NCBI GenBank assembly: GCA_037013495.1
Contig: CM072805.1
Span: 16,278,601-16,342,600, forward strand
Direction: 5' to 3'
From: Hippophae tibetana
Taxonomy: Eukaryota > Streptophyta > Magnoliopsida > Rosales > Elaeagnaceae
Length of the DNA: 64,000 bases
This document shows positions 10,869 through 22,533 of this stretch, in pieces (within the stretch, counting starts at the first letter, position 1; every line of letters begins with the position of its first letter). The notes under the pieces are model-generated. The model saw only the letters and a list, made by a program, of their open reading frames with translations, made no database searches and had not been told where the DNA came from. The position numbers and the translations under genes are program-made.

Positions 10869-11929
10869 CAAAAGCGCAGGATCACGCATGCGTTGCAGTC
10901 GTTGTCTCCCACGTTCTCGGGCCTCCACTCCTGTGTGGCAATTCTACGTGCGCCCGTCCTTGAGCGCCAATGATATGCTGCCACGTGTCCCACTTTAGCT
11001 TTCAGCGAATCATATCGCGACACGTGGTAGCGAAAATTCAAAAAAAGAGACAGCGATGCGCATGTTCCCAGTTTGTGTTTTCGATACCAGTTTTTTGTTT
11101 TCGATACATTTTGTCCCCCATGCGGTATTATTTTATTATTTTCCCTACACCTATCTGTCCCCCGCGTATTAAAAAATATATTTTTAAATGTATTTTTTTT
11201 AGAAATTTGATGTTATAAATAGGGGATATTATGATAGAGTAAATTTTTTTTGGGAGTTTAGAGTTTGGGATTTACGATCCGAAATGATTTAATTTTTCTT
11301 TGTTCTTCATCTCATTTTCCTTAACTGTTGTAATTTTAATTTTTAATTTATGAAGTAATTTAATTTTTCTAGGGTTGCATTTTATCTAAATTTATGACGC
11401 TTTGATTTTAATTATTTTTGAAAGATTTATAAGACGTTCGATTTGTTTATTCTATTTTGTGCTTAATGCTTTTGATTATTTAAAATTTTATCAAATGATA
11501 CGTGAACTTAAATAAACTTAGAAGAAGCATTTTTGTGTATATTTCTCATGGATATAATGACATGTATGATGAAGGATAGGAAAATACCCTAATTGTATGT
11601 GTCGCCATTTGAGAACTTAGAACGTAATGAATCTTGGTGAATTTAATTCTCATAGGAATATAGTGAATTAATTTAATGAGGTGTGTTTATACGGAGTGGA
11701 TTAATTTGATGAAAAACTACAATCCTAGATTTCTTTTATTTTGTTATACTACTTTTTAGTTAACGCCTTCTAATTAACGATCGTTTTGGATAAAATCAGA
11801 GAGAGATAATTTTAGTACTCAACAAATTATAGTGACAAATCTCTGTGAGAACGATAACTTACTTATCAAATTTTATTACTTGTGACCGTGTATACTTGCA
11901 CATTTTATGCTCTCCTAAAAGAGACAACA
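10869..11929 (+). mobile_element. 5'-truncated LTR inserted in viral copy B
   Basis: This matches the 3' two thirds of the solo LTR at 19516-21427. Both share GCGCAGGATCACGC near the left, TATAAATAGGGGATATTATG as a TATA region, and a terminal GAGACAACA. The first about 715 bp of the LTR are missing, together with roughly 60 bp of viral sequence, so a deletion removed the left junction. No internal retrotransposon sequence is present and no target duplication can be seen. Confidence 0.8.
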
Positions 11930-12803
11930 TTTTACCAAGAATAATAACTGTAGCATTATTATTTAGGGTTCATTATAAAATTATGACATCCACTTGGGAC
12001 ATAAAAAACATTCATAACTCTACTAAGGGAGAAACCTTATTATTACAGACACACTTTTCTAGATCCAATATTACAATACCTAGACCAATAAGTTGGGATA
12101 GTGTAGTATACCCAGATAGGTGGCTATTACAAGGAATTTTCCAACCAACATCTGAAAACCATCAACAGGAAGTAGCTAAACAAAATACAGAACTTTCTGA
12201 AATAATAAAACATAAAAATGGAAATATTGAAATAGGATTCAATATATCTTCATCAATGAGATGCTCTTCGAGTACCTCAGATTTCTCATCAATGGATTTA
12301 CCATTCAAAACAAACCCTAGCTCATCAACCTCTCATTTACTTAGGAAAACAAAACTCAAAGGAGTAGACTGTAGTACTGAGGTACCCAGACCAGTTTACA
12401 CTGTTGAAAATTCTGAGATGAATGAATCACCTCAGTTATCACCTATATTTCATTTATCCCCAACTCAATCACTAGCACCGAGCCAGGATGTTAGGATAAA
12501 TGAGTTAAATTAATGGTAGATGATGAAGAACCTTTGGATGCAGATGTCCTTAGGATAGATCTTAATTTACCTCATAACAAGAAAATCAAAAATTGGTTCT
12601 ATAGCACACACTTGATTAGTAGTAGGGCAAGCTGCTTTAGGAAACATGAGCGTTATGTTAAAGAACATAGCAAAAATATAGACTTCATAGATTGGTTAAA
12701 AATCTATAGAAAATCAAAAGGACTATCTTCTATAACCACAGATATGGCCAGCGTTTCTTTTGTTAATAAAACTCACAAAAAGAAAAAAATTAAAAAATGT
12801 TAA
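11930..12803 (+). pseudogene. Movement-protein C-terminal part and conserved Cys/Arg block, viral copy B
   Basis: The open run to 12513 continues the viral polyprotein with SFSRSN-like and PISWDSVVYPDRW segments, then a Ser-rich region. After a frameshift near 12510 the frame at 12513-12803 carries RASCFRKHERYVKEH and IDWLKIYRKSKG, a block also found in copy A. The function of this block is not known to me. Its conservation across copies suggests a structural or host-interaction role in the polyprotein. Confidence 0.65.
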
Positions 12804-13891
12804 CCTTAACCAGGAAGACATAACAGAATCATCTTTATCAGCACTACCTAACCCTGAACCAGTTAGCTTAGTATCACCAATGGTCCACTTATTAGAAACA
12901 TTACCAGATCACATTGTTACCCAAACCCATGATAACATAGCTAGATCAACATCAATAGTTGACCTTAGGTTAAATAAAATAGTAGAACCTATTGACTTAG
13001 TCAAACCATCAACGTTCTTAATAGGTAACCTTCCAATTACTATTCAGGATCCATTACCAAAACCTATAGTAGATATTGACCCTAAACCAGTCAACATTAT
13101 AGTAGAACCAATAGCCATAGAACCTATAGCTATATTTCCATGCTACAAGACATTTTCATCAATTAGTGCCTCGGATGTCACAGAAGCTGACTTCGATATG
13201 CTTTTAGATAATGAACCAGTAGAATCTCTAGCTAGAGCACCAGTAGCTTCAACTCCAAAACTCAAAACCTTTTCAGAAATTAAACCTAGCGAAATCACCT
13301 TAGTTGACTTCATAAGTTTTTGGAAGAAATGGATGATCTTATTAACGAAGTTAATATGATCAAAACAAAAAAGAAGTTACCCATATGGGAAACTCCACAT
13401 GGTTCAGTTGAAGCTGAACATCCTCCGTTAAGACCCATTATCATCCCTTACCAGGATAGTCAGATAAAAGCCTTTCCTCTTAAGCACCCTCAAGAGAACC
13501 AAGCAACCAACCTCAAAAACATAGTTACCCAAAATAACTATACAAACATCAGCCTAAATACTTTAGGTAAACAATTAGTCAGGATAGAGAAAAATTTAAA
13601 ACTAGATATCCCCTCTACCACTAGTCAGATAACAGATAGGATAGTCAAGAACCCTATCTTCAAACCCTTCCAGGTCTCCAAACCATCCTAGGAAGAAATA
13701 ACATCAAAATTTGAGAAACTTCAAAATTGGAATAATATCCTTAGGTCCCAATTAGAAGACCAATTTTCAAACAACAAAGGATTAGTTTTTCCTGAGTCAC
13801 CATTACCTCAAATTCAACCCAAAAACCATTACAGGATCTTAGTACTCTTAGTAAATTAGGATCTGGTATATCATCTGAGGATAGTTCCTAG
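12804..13891 (+). pseudogene. Proline-rich linker region, viral copy B
   Basis: Open runs at 12760-13359 and 13320-13691 encode a Pro/Ile/Glu/Val-rich spacer (words such as PIAIEPIAIF and EHPPLRPI) matching copy A. They are separated by a frameshift. A TAG at 13689-13691 replaces the CAG found in copy A at 2540-2538, and a second TAG at 13889-13891 is shared with copy A. Confidence 0.65.
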
Positions 13892-14560
13892 GAGACACTT
13901 TCTGAACCTACTCCTCACATTCAAAAATTAGCTTGGCAAGAACCTAGCCCAGTTAGGTATCCTCACACCATAGGAACCCAACCTAGCCAGGTTATCCAAA
14001 CTAAGAATAACGTGTCTTCTATCTATGTTTGGAACATAGATGGTATGGCTGATCATGAGATATTAAATATCTTACAATAAATGACCATGGCGTCAAATGC
14101 TTATAAAACACAAATTGGTACAACTGATAAAACAATTGTTGAATTATTAATAGTTGGCTTCTCAAGCCAACTAAAAAGATGGTGGGATCACATCAAACAA
14201 CAGTCAGATATCTGCAATGCAATAGTGACTGATGAATGTGGCATACCCATACTTTCCCATCAAAGAGCTTCAGGATGTAGTCTCCACATTAGTCTTCACC
14301 ATATCACATCATTTTATGGGAGATCCATCCCATTTAAAAGATAAAAATGTTGATCTTCTTTCCAACATAAAATGTAGGAAGATGAGCGATTTTTAAAATT
14401 ATAAAACTACATTTCTGTTTAGAGTTATGTTAAGAGATAACTCTATTCAACCATTCTGGAAGGAGAAATTCCTAATAGGACTTCCTCCCTTCTTAGGTAA
14501 GAAAATCAGAAATAAAATATGTGAAATTTATGGGAATCACATCATCCCATATGATCAACT
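13892..14560 (+). pseudogene. Capsid region of viral copy B
   Basis: This contains WNIDGMADHEILNILQ, then a TAA (14078-14080), then MTMASNAYKTQIG and VGFSSQLKRWWDHI. I recognise this combination as the capsid-like part of endogenous caulimovirid polyproteins. Further on the frame is broken near 14344 and resumes in pieces up to the zinc-knuckle segment. The homologous part of copy A has a stop at the same codon before MTMAS. Confidence 0.7.
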
Positions 14561-14573
14561 AACCTAAGGTCAA

Positions 14574-15083
14574 TTGATCAGTTTTGCCCAAAACCAGGGT
14601 CTTCAAATTTGTCAAGATTTGAAAATGCAAAAACAAATGAAATTGGAACTAAAAGTTTCCAAAAGAGAAATTAGATCATTCTGCAAACAGGTTGATGGTA
14701 ATATCTCTATGGATAAAATTTGCGAGGGAACTTGCAGTAAAAACAAAACAAAACCTTATAAGGAATCACATAAAACGTATAAGAAATTTTCAAAATCAGG
14801 AAAACCATTCTTTGAAAAAAGAGTGAATATTTATAATAAACCTTATACAAACAAATTTAATAAGATATCTAAACATCATAAAAAACCCTTTAAAAACTTT
14901 AAAGAATTCAAATGTTATAAATGTAGAAAGAAAGGTCACACTGCAAATTATTGCAAGATGTCTAAAAAATTTCACGAATTAAAACTTGAAGAAGACACCT
15001 TAGCCAAAATATCTGCACTAATGGTAGATCCAACCTCATCATCTGAGTCTGACCAATGGATAGATGAAGAATCAAATCCCTAG
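14574..15083 (+). pseudogene. Basic region and CCHC zinc knuckle, viral copy B
   Basis: A Lys-rich segment leads to a zinc knuckle at 14913-14954 (CYKCRKKGHTANYC, spacing C-x2-C-x4-H-x4-C), followed by an acidic tail. In this family the knuckle binds viral RNA. The frame ends at a TAG (15081-15083) where copy C has CAG, a C-to-T change in a CAG context. Copies A and C have the same arrangement. Confidence 0.85.
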
Positions 15084-15269
15084 GATGATGAACTTGTAAC
15101 AAGCAATTTAGACTCCTCTGATGAAAATATTAATGTATTAAGTAAGGAAGAAGATGAACAGCTTCAAAATAAAATCCTTAAGTTAAACGACCCATCAATA
15201 ACCAAATTATATGTAGAATACTTAACTACATCTTTGGATAAAAAAAACCATTAAAAAATTCTGAACTTC

Positions 15270-15912
15270 CAAATACCAACACATGCTATTATAACCTCAC
15301 TGCTGTTCGGGAACGAAAGAACAAAATTATTAAATCAAAAAGTCAAATTCAAGACTTGAAAATTGAAATCAAAACTATTAAACTGGAACTCCACTAGCTT
15401 AAAGAAAAATTAAAAGAGTATGATATTAAACTTCAACTACTTAAAAATGGAGATAAAATATCAAATTATGTAAGTGATTCTGACGATGGTCTTACTCAAA
15501 ATAATCAAGAAATCCAAAACTTGAAGAAAATTACAACCAAGAAATATAAAATTAAGTTAACCTTAATTTTCCCTGATGATTCAAAACTTGAGACAGTTGC
15601 CTTGTTTGATACAAGAGTTGATCTCAATTGTATTACACCATCAATAGTCCCAAGAAGGTTTTAAAAACCAATTGAAGAGCGACTTAGTTCAACCAATAAA
15701 TCTGGAATAAGTATTATTAGAAAAACTGAGGTATCTATCCTAAAAGAATCATACCTTATCAAAACTCCATATGTTATAGTATCTGATATAAGTTACTCTG
15801 TCATATTAGGTACCCTATTTATGGATATCATTACTCCATATTCTGTTAAACATGACAAAATTTCAACCAAAATAGGAAGAGAAGCGTCCAGCCTCCCTAT
15901 CATTGAAGAATA
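15270..15912 (+). pseudogene. Protease region of viral copy B
   Basis: Read in pieces, this segment carries the coiled-coil-like linker and then the aspartic protease loop CLFDTRVDLNC, where the glycine expected after DT is Arg. An ILGT segment follows, as in copy A. Stops at about 15391 and 15662 and a stop at the end of the domain break the frame. The activity is certainly lost. Confidence 0.7.
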
Positions 15913-16139
15913 AAAAACCAGAGATCTTATTCTCATCAAAACCTACTTAATCTCTCCAGAAGAGATTTCTATTCTGATCAATCATATAGAAAAAGGACCT
16001 TCTCTACCTCAAAACCAAGGTTCAATCTCATACAATTGAGAAAGAACTTCTAATCCTAGAGGTCAAATATAATATCTCTAAATTACAAACCTCTTTTAAA
16101 AAAGAGGTATATTCTGAATTATCCAGTGCATTCTGGGAA

Positions 16140-16890
16140 AGAAAACAACATATGGTAGATTTATCATATGAATCGTCCTTTAAAGAAAAGGATATCCCTA
16201 CAAAGGAAAAACCTATTCAAATGAATGGTGATCTTGAACAATTCTGTAGAAAAGAGATCGAATATCTCCTATCTAAGAATTTAATCTCAAAATCCAAATT
16301 GTTGTGGAGTTGTCCGGCCTTCTGTGTCAACAAATCAGTTGAGATTGAAAGAGGAATTCCTCGGCTAGTCATCAACTATAAACCTTTGAATGAAGCCTTA
16401 AAATGGATTAGGTACCCTATCCCCAATATACTCATAATCCATATTCTCAAAGTTTGATATGAAATCAGGCTTTTGGAAAATCCAAATCGAGCCTCAACAT
16501 AGGTACAAAACTGCATTCACTGTTCCATTTGGACAGTTTGAGTGGAATGTTATGCCTTTTGGGATAAAAAATGCACCATCTGAGTATCAAAGGATAATGA
16601 ATGATATATTCAATCCTTACACGGAATTCTGCATTGTGTACATCGTTGATGTGCTTATATTCTCAAAGGATGTCAGACAACATATCAGACATCTTAAAAC
16701 TTTCTTTCATATCATCAAGAGGAATGGATTGGCATTATCAGCTAAGAAAATGACTCTTTTTCAAAAAAATATCAAGTTTCTTGGACACAATGTATCCAAT
16801 GGAACAGTAATTCCAATCAATAGGTTCCTACAGTTTACAACTAAGTTCCTGATAGGATTATTAACAAAACCCAGCTACAGAGATTCTTAG
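16140..16890 (+). pseudogene. Reverse transcriptase domain of viral copy B
   Basis: The frames at 16152-16457 and 16459-16890 together show the standard pararetroviral polymerase order: PRLVINYKPLN, a GFWKIQI segment, FTVPFGQFEWNVMPFG, and NAPSEYQRIM. A frame break lies near 16457. The catalytic YxDD motif reads YIVD, so the first metal-binding Asp is lost. Copy C has YIID at the same place. The enzyme copies viral RNA into DNA in the cytoplasm in active relatives. Confidence 0.9.
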
Positions 16891-17482
16891 GTAGCTTAAA
16901 TTAGGTATTAAGTTTCTACCCAAATATTAATAGGTTAGCAAAAACCTTTATATAATAGGCTTAAGAAAACTTCTGAGCCTTGGACAGAAGAACATACCAA
17001 AACAAGCAAAAAATAAAAACATAAATCCAAAACATTCCATGTTTATATCTTGTGGATCCAACACTCCCCAACGTAGTAGAAACTGATGCCAGTGAGCTTG
17101 GATATGGTGGGATTTAAAAACAAGTTTAAGATAATAATTAACAAATTGTTCAGTTTGTCTCTAGCCATTGGAATGATTGTCAAAAGAATTATTCCACAGT
17201 AAAAAAAGAAGTACTTTCCATAGTACTTTGTATTTCTAAATTTCAATTTGATTTATTAAATCAAATTTTTTACTAAGGATTGATTGTAAATCTGTAAAAG
17301 AAATTTTAGTAAAATATGTTAAAAACATTGCATCAAAACAAATTTTTGATAGCTAACAGGCATTATTAAGTATTTTTGATTTTGATATAGAATTTATCAC
17401 AGGAGAAAATAACTCATTACCGGATTTTCTAACCAAAGAATTTCTTCAAAACAGGTATCAAGATGAGGAAGAAAAAGAATAG
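16891..17482 (+). pseudogene. RNase H region of viral copy B
   Basis: After the polymerase, broken reading segments carry QIVQFVSSHWND, STVKKEVLSIV and a later DCKSVKEIL, which fit a caulimovirid RNase H domain with its DxxS-type acidic motif. The polyprotein ends at a TAG at 17480-17482. Matching sequence at the very left edge of the window belongs to copy A. Confidence 0.7.
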
Positions 17483-17639
17483 AAAGGAGAAAAGTGAACC
17501 TCCAAACCTTACCATTACCAGTCTATCATCGGCTAAACCTATCATGACCTGGTTATAGGTTAGCCATAATTAATCATCATCTTCCAACCAAACCTTGGAA
17601 CAATCATCACCTGAACTTACCCCTAAAGATTAAGAATTA

Positions 17640-18919
17640 AATAAACGCATCCATGAGTGGTTACAAAATATGGATTCTGAGAAAATCAGAACTATATTTC
17701 GTTGTATCCCAGAAATTTGGGGAGCAACTGTTTCATCAAATTTGGAAATTATACCTTCGAATTCAAAATATTTTTCTCAAAAATCTTTTGGAACAATTTC
17801 TATTCCAAAAAGAAGAATAACATCTTCAACTTATTTTCCTCCTAAAGGAGAAAGGGAATTAATTCCCAGAACAAAAACATCATATGAGTATTTTAAGAAA
17901 CAATCAACTCAGGTGGTAACTATCATTGAAAAACAATTTTTCAATCAAAACCCTTACTTGGCCATTCAAAGTTATTTCGGAAAAGGGATTTTTTACAGGC
18001 CATCACTATCATCAAAAACTCCTCAATACTATTAGAGTATTTTGGAAATTACAGGTAGTGTGGAATTCAAACATTTCCATTACCCAAAATCAACAGAAGT
18101 GTAGTTTTCAACTACCAAACTTCATAAAATCATATCTCCAGCAAACTGGGGAAATGAACTATATAAACAACTAATTTTTCCAGTCAGTGCAACCCATTGT
18201 ATCCCACATTGTACATCATACAACTATTGGGATTATCATCAGGCATGGTTCAATGCATTCCTTATTCAAAATAAAAATAACCAACATTCTTGGTTGTTTT
18301 TCTTTGTTAATAAATCTATTAATCCAAATCAGTTTCCATCTTGGTTTTTACAGTGGTGGAAACTATTCGGAAATCTTTCATCAATTTTTATATCACCTGT
18401 GAAAGAGAGTTTCAAATCTTTCCAGTCACATTATAAACCATCCACAGAGAAAGCTAGATTCCCTTCTTTGTGTATATTTTGTTCAAAATTTTACCTTTCT
18501 TGGGTATGTCAATGGGTCTTATACCTAGAAGCATCAGAGGTAATGACTATTAAATGTTCATATCAAATCAAATGGTGGTCGTCATTTACGATTCCCAAAA
18601 CTTTGTTATTACCAGCCGTTGAAAAATGGCTAACCCAAAAAGGCTACAAAGATCACCCAGTGGAGGCAATATAAGCATCTTCACTATTACTAGCACAGAA
18701 GGCACACACAAATGCCCTAATTTCTCAAGCAAAAACCCAGGAAGAACTCTTGGATATCATCAGACAACTATCATCTCAGCCCCCAAAAGAAGAGCTACCT
18801 GACTCGGATGAAACATAATCACCTGATAAAACAGTAACTCTATCAATAGCTTCAGAAGAGGACCTAATAAATCTAGAAATCTCCACTGAAGACCTGAACT
18901 TTTGGGTTCCCAAGAACTG
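17640..18919 (+). pseudogene. Downstream second viral coding region (ORF2-like), copy B
   Basis: Open pieces at 17670-18035, 18294-18674 and 18700-18919 follow the polyprotein in the same orientation. They read as Ser/Lys/Trp/Phe-rich protein, for example NQFPSWFLQWWKLFG and EDLNFWVPKN at the end. Florendovirus genomes can carry a second ORF of unknown function in this place, and that is the best explanation. I do not recognise a domain. At least two frameshifts interrupt it. Confidence 0.5.
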
Positions 18920-18925
18920 AGCTCA

Positions 18926-19037
18926 TTTAGATTATCATCGGCCCTACGTGCTCATTATTTATATTTTCATCTGTACCTACGAGTCCATTAATTCTATCAT
19001 TACCAGGACCTGTGCATCCATTAGTATTAATTTGGGC
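18926..19037. other. Junction between viral copies B and C
   Basis: About 110 bp with no recognised viral coding sequence separate the end of copy B from the start of the minus-strand copy C. It marks a tail-to-tail rearrangement point. Confidence 0.5.
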
Positions 19038-19515
19038 CTACATGATTATTGTTCCATTGGATACATTGTGTCCAAGAAACCTGACATTTTTTTGAAAAAG
19101 AGTCATTTTCTTAGTTGATAATGCCAATCCATTCCTCTTGATGATATAAAAGAAAGTTTTAAGATGTCTGATATGTTGTCTGACATCCTTTGAGAATATA
19201 AGTACATCAATGATGTATACAATGCATAATTCCGTGTAAGGATTGAATATATCATTCATTATCCTTTGATACTCAGATGGTGCGTTTTTTATCCCAAAAG
19301 GCATAACATTCCACTCAAACTGTCCAAATGGAACAGTGAATGCAGTTTTGTACCTATGTTGAGGCTCGATTTGGATTTGCCAAAAGCCTAATTTAATATC
19401 AAACTTTGAGAATATGGATTATGAGTATAATTATTGAAGCAAGTCTTTTTTTATTGGGGATAGGGTACCTAATTGATTTTAAGGCTTGTTTCAAATGTTT
19501 ATAGTTGATGACTAG
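19038..19515 (-). pseudogene. Reverse transcriptase of viral copy C, second half
   Basis: On the minus strand the frame carries NVMPFGIKNAPSEYQRIMND and a catalytic motif reading YIID instead of YxDD. The sequence ends after FLGHNVSNGT, where copy B continues, so the copy is truncated. Its first half lies beyond the inserted LTR at 21428-21900. Confidence 0.85.
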
Positions 19516-21427
19516 TGATAACTGTATTTTATATAGTTATTTTCATCTATTTTATTAATTATAATTGTTATGTTCTTAATATTTTTAGTTAATTTTAGTT
19601 TAATAAATTAGTATTTACTATTTTTTATATATTTTAAGAAAATCAAATAATTTGTATCGAAAACGTACTTAATTGCAAATTTGTGTCCAAAAATATAATT
19701 TCAAATAAAAGAGTATTTAATTGCAATTTATAAAAGTCAAAAATATAATTTAAATTAAAATCGAGCTTAATTTTAATTATTAAAAGTTTAAAAATTTAAT
19801 TTAAATTAGAAAAGGGCTTAATCGTAATTAAATAAAGTTTAAAATGTAATTTGAAGTAAATTTGTGGTTCAAAATGCAATTAAGAAAGTTTAATTTTCTG
19901 CGTAGGAGAGAAGAAGTCCACGTGCCATCCACCATGTGCTAAACGTGGACCGTCAGATTAGATAAGTATCGGCAAGGATGCGCGCGTCTCTACCAAACCC
20001 GACCAATGCGGCTCAGTGCCCGAGTGGGGCCCACCTACTGCATAGGCCTGCGTGCAGGTGGGACCCATGTGTCTGACGTGTCCAGTCGTTGTCCCCCACC
20101 TTCGCGCGCCTTTTTTCCCGTGCGGTCGATCCACATGCGCCCGTTTATTCTACGAATCACAAGATGCCACGTGTCCCACTTTATTTTGCATCCAATCATG
20201 TTCTGACACATGGCATGTTACAATGAGCGCGAAAGCGCAGGATCACGCCTGCGTTGCAACCGTTGTCTCCCGTGCGACAATCTATCTTGCACCTATTTCC
20301 CGCAACTAGTGAAATTCGGCCACGTGTCCGTATTAATCCTTGCAACGAATCAGATACTGACACGTGGCATGCACTTTGAATTAAAAATTAGAATGACACC
20401 TCTGCGTCTTACGCGTGAATTTAAATAACATTTTCGATATAGAAAATCGATACGCGTGAGTTTTATTTTTCGATACAAAGTTTTACGCGTTTATTAAAAA
20501 AATGTAATATTTTAGATATATTTTTTTAGCTATAAATAGGGGATATTATGATAGAGTTAAAAAGTTTTTAGGATGTATAGTTTTTGAGATTTTTTGTATT
20601 GTTTGGTTTTGGACTATAGAACACGCAGAAGCCATTTTTTGGCTTTTGTTGTGTTCTGCGTGTGCCAAATATTTGTGCTAAGAGATGTTTTAATTTTCCT
20701 TCTTCTTCATCTAATTTTCCTGTATCTGTTGTAATTTTTATTTTAAATTTATGAAGTAATTTAATTTTTCTAGGGCTGCATTTGATCTAAATTTATGATG
20801 CTTTTATTTTAATTATTTTTGAACGATTTATAAGACGTTTGAGTTGTTTATTCTATTTTGTGCTTAATGCTTTTGATTATTCACGAATTTTATCAAATGA
20901 TCTGTGGCACATAAATAAACTTAGAAGAGACATTTTTGTGTATATTGCTCATAGATAGAATAACATGTATGATGAAGGATAGGAATATACCCTAATTGTA
21001 TGTGTGGTCATTTGAGAACTTAGAACGTAATGGATCTCGTTGAATTTAATTCTCATAGGAATATAGTGAATTAATTTAACGAGGTGTGTTTATACGGAGC
21101 TCGGAAGAGATGTATGAATAAAATTAGAAGTTTTTGGTTGATAAATTAAATGTACTAAAAAATATAAATCAAAAGAAAATAACATTATTTGAGTTGATTA
21201 ATTTGGTGAAAAATTGCAATCCTAGATTTCTTTTATTTTGTTTTTACACTCTTTTCTTAAATTTGTTCGAATCAACTATCGTTTTGAATAAAATCAGAGA
21301 GAGATAATTTTAGTACTCAACAAACTGTAGTAACAAATCTCTGTGGGAATGATAACTTACTTATCAAATATTATTACTTGTGACCGTGTATACTTGCACG
21401 ATTTTATGTTCTCCAAAAGAGACAACA
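19516..21427 (+). mobile_element. Complete solo LTR with 5-bp target duplication, inside viral copy C
   Basis: The 1912-bp segment begins TGATAACTG and ends GAGACAACA, the TG...CA form of retrotransposon LTRs. It is flanked by a perfect 5-bp direct repeat ACTAG at 19511-19515 and 21428-21432, which falls exactly inside a viral word that copy B keeps uninterrupted (CTAGTCATCAAC near 16367). A TATA region (TATAAATAGGGG) lies at about 20531. No internal element sequence remains, so it formed by recombination between two LTRs. It also includes an unusually GC-rich stretch at 19980-20440. The truncated LTR at 10869 is the same family. Confidence 0.93.
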
Positions 21428-21900
21428 ACTAGCCAAGGAGTTCCTCTTTCAATCTCAGCTGATTTGTTGACATAGAAGGCCGCACAGCTACACGACAATC
21501 TAGATTTTGAGATTAAATTCTTAGATAGGAGATCTTTGATCTCTTTTCTACATAATTGTTCAAGATCACCATTCATTTGAATAGGTCTTGCCTTTGTAGG
21601 GATATCCTTTTATTTAAAGGACGATTCATCTGGTAAATCTACCATATGTTGTTTTATTTCTGAGAATGCACTGGATAATTCAGAACATACTTCTTTTTCA
21701 AAAAAGGTTTGTAATTTAGATATCTTATCTTTGATCTCTGGGATTAGAACTTCTTTCTCAACTGTATGAGATTGAACCTTGGGTTTGAGGTAGAGAATGT
21801 CCTTTTTCTCTATGATTGATCAGAACAGAAATCTCTTCTGGAGAGATTAAATAGGTTTTGATGAGATTAAGATCTCTGGTTTTTGATTCTTAAATGAAAG
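21428..21900 (-). pseudogene. Reverse transcriptase of viral copy C, first half
   Basis: Minus-strand frame 21576-21364 reads MNGDLEQLCRKEI, LLSKNLISKS and VNKSAEIERG, matching copy B 16210-16370. Upstream, 21900-21577 holds the protease-polymerase spacer in broken frames. The reading across the LTR boundary is artificial. Confidence 0.8.
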
Positions 21901-22450
21901 GGAAGCTTGAGGCTTCTCTTCTTATTTTGAAACAAATTTTGTCATGTTTAACAGAATATGGAGTAATGATATCCATAAATGGGGTACCTAATATGACAGA
22001 GTAACTTATATAAGATACTATGACAAATGGAGTTTTGATAAGGTATGAACCTTTTAGGATAGATACTTCAGTTTTTCCAATAATACTCATTCGAGATTTA
22101 TTGGCTGAATTAAGTCGCTCTTCAATTGGTTTGTAAAAACCTTTTGGGGACTATTGATGGTGTAATACAATTAAGATCAGCTCATGTATCAAACAAGGCA
22201 ACTATCTCAAGTTTTGAATCATCTGGGAAAACTAAGGTTGCCTTAATTTTATATTTCCTAGTTGTAATTTTCTTCAAGTTTTGGATTTCTTGATTATTTT
22301 GACTAAGATCATCGTCAGAATCACTTACATAAGTTGATATTTTATCTCCATTATTAAGTATTTGAAAGTTAATATCATACTCTTTTATTTTTTCTTTAAG
22401 TTGGTGGAGTTCTAGTTTAATAGTTTTGATTTCAATTTTCAAGTCTTGAA
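21890..22450 (-). pseudogene. Protease region of viral copy C
   Basis: The frame at 22442-22182 encodes the coiled-coil-like linker and ends at VALFDT followed by TGA, so the protease is cut exactly in its active site. The later half (22090-21890) carries VSILKGSYLIKTPFV and ILGTPFMD. All three copies in the window have lost the active-site glycine, each to a different residue or a stop. Confidence 0.75.
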
Positions 22451-22533
22451 TTTGACTTTCTGGTTTAATAATTTTGTTCTTTCGTTCCAGAACAGCAGTG
22501 AGGTTATAATAGCCTGTGTTGGTATTTGGAAGT

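Larger units (their letters stand above)
10085..18925 (+). other. Endogenous caulimovirid copy B, near full length, decayed
   Basis: Plus-strand viral copy with leader, movement protein, linker, capsid, zinc knuckle, protease, reverse transcriptase, RNase H and a downstream second coding region. Without the inserted LTR (10869-11929) it spans about 7.8 kb, the normal size for a caulimovirid genome. Frames are broken repeatedly, including premature TAG codons and a changed reverse-transcriptase active site, so it is a fossil. It stands head to head with copy A and tail to tail with copy C. Confidence 0.85.

Noticed and set aside
20006..20428. Three overlapping GC-rich frames as possible genes.
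   Set aside because: They lie wholly inside the solo LTR, have no recognisable motif, and are not conserved as frames in the related LTR at 10869.
10869..21427. The two related LTRs at 10869-11929 and 19516-21427 as the pair of one retrotransposon.
   Set aside because: The sequence between them is viral and changes orientation, the first LTR lacks its 5' third, and the second has its own perfect ACTAG duplication. They are separate insertions.
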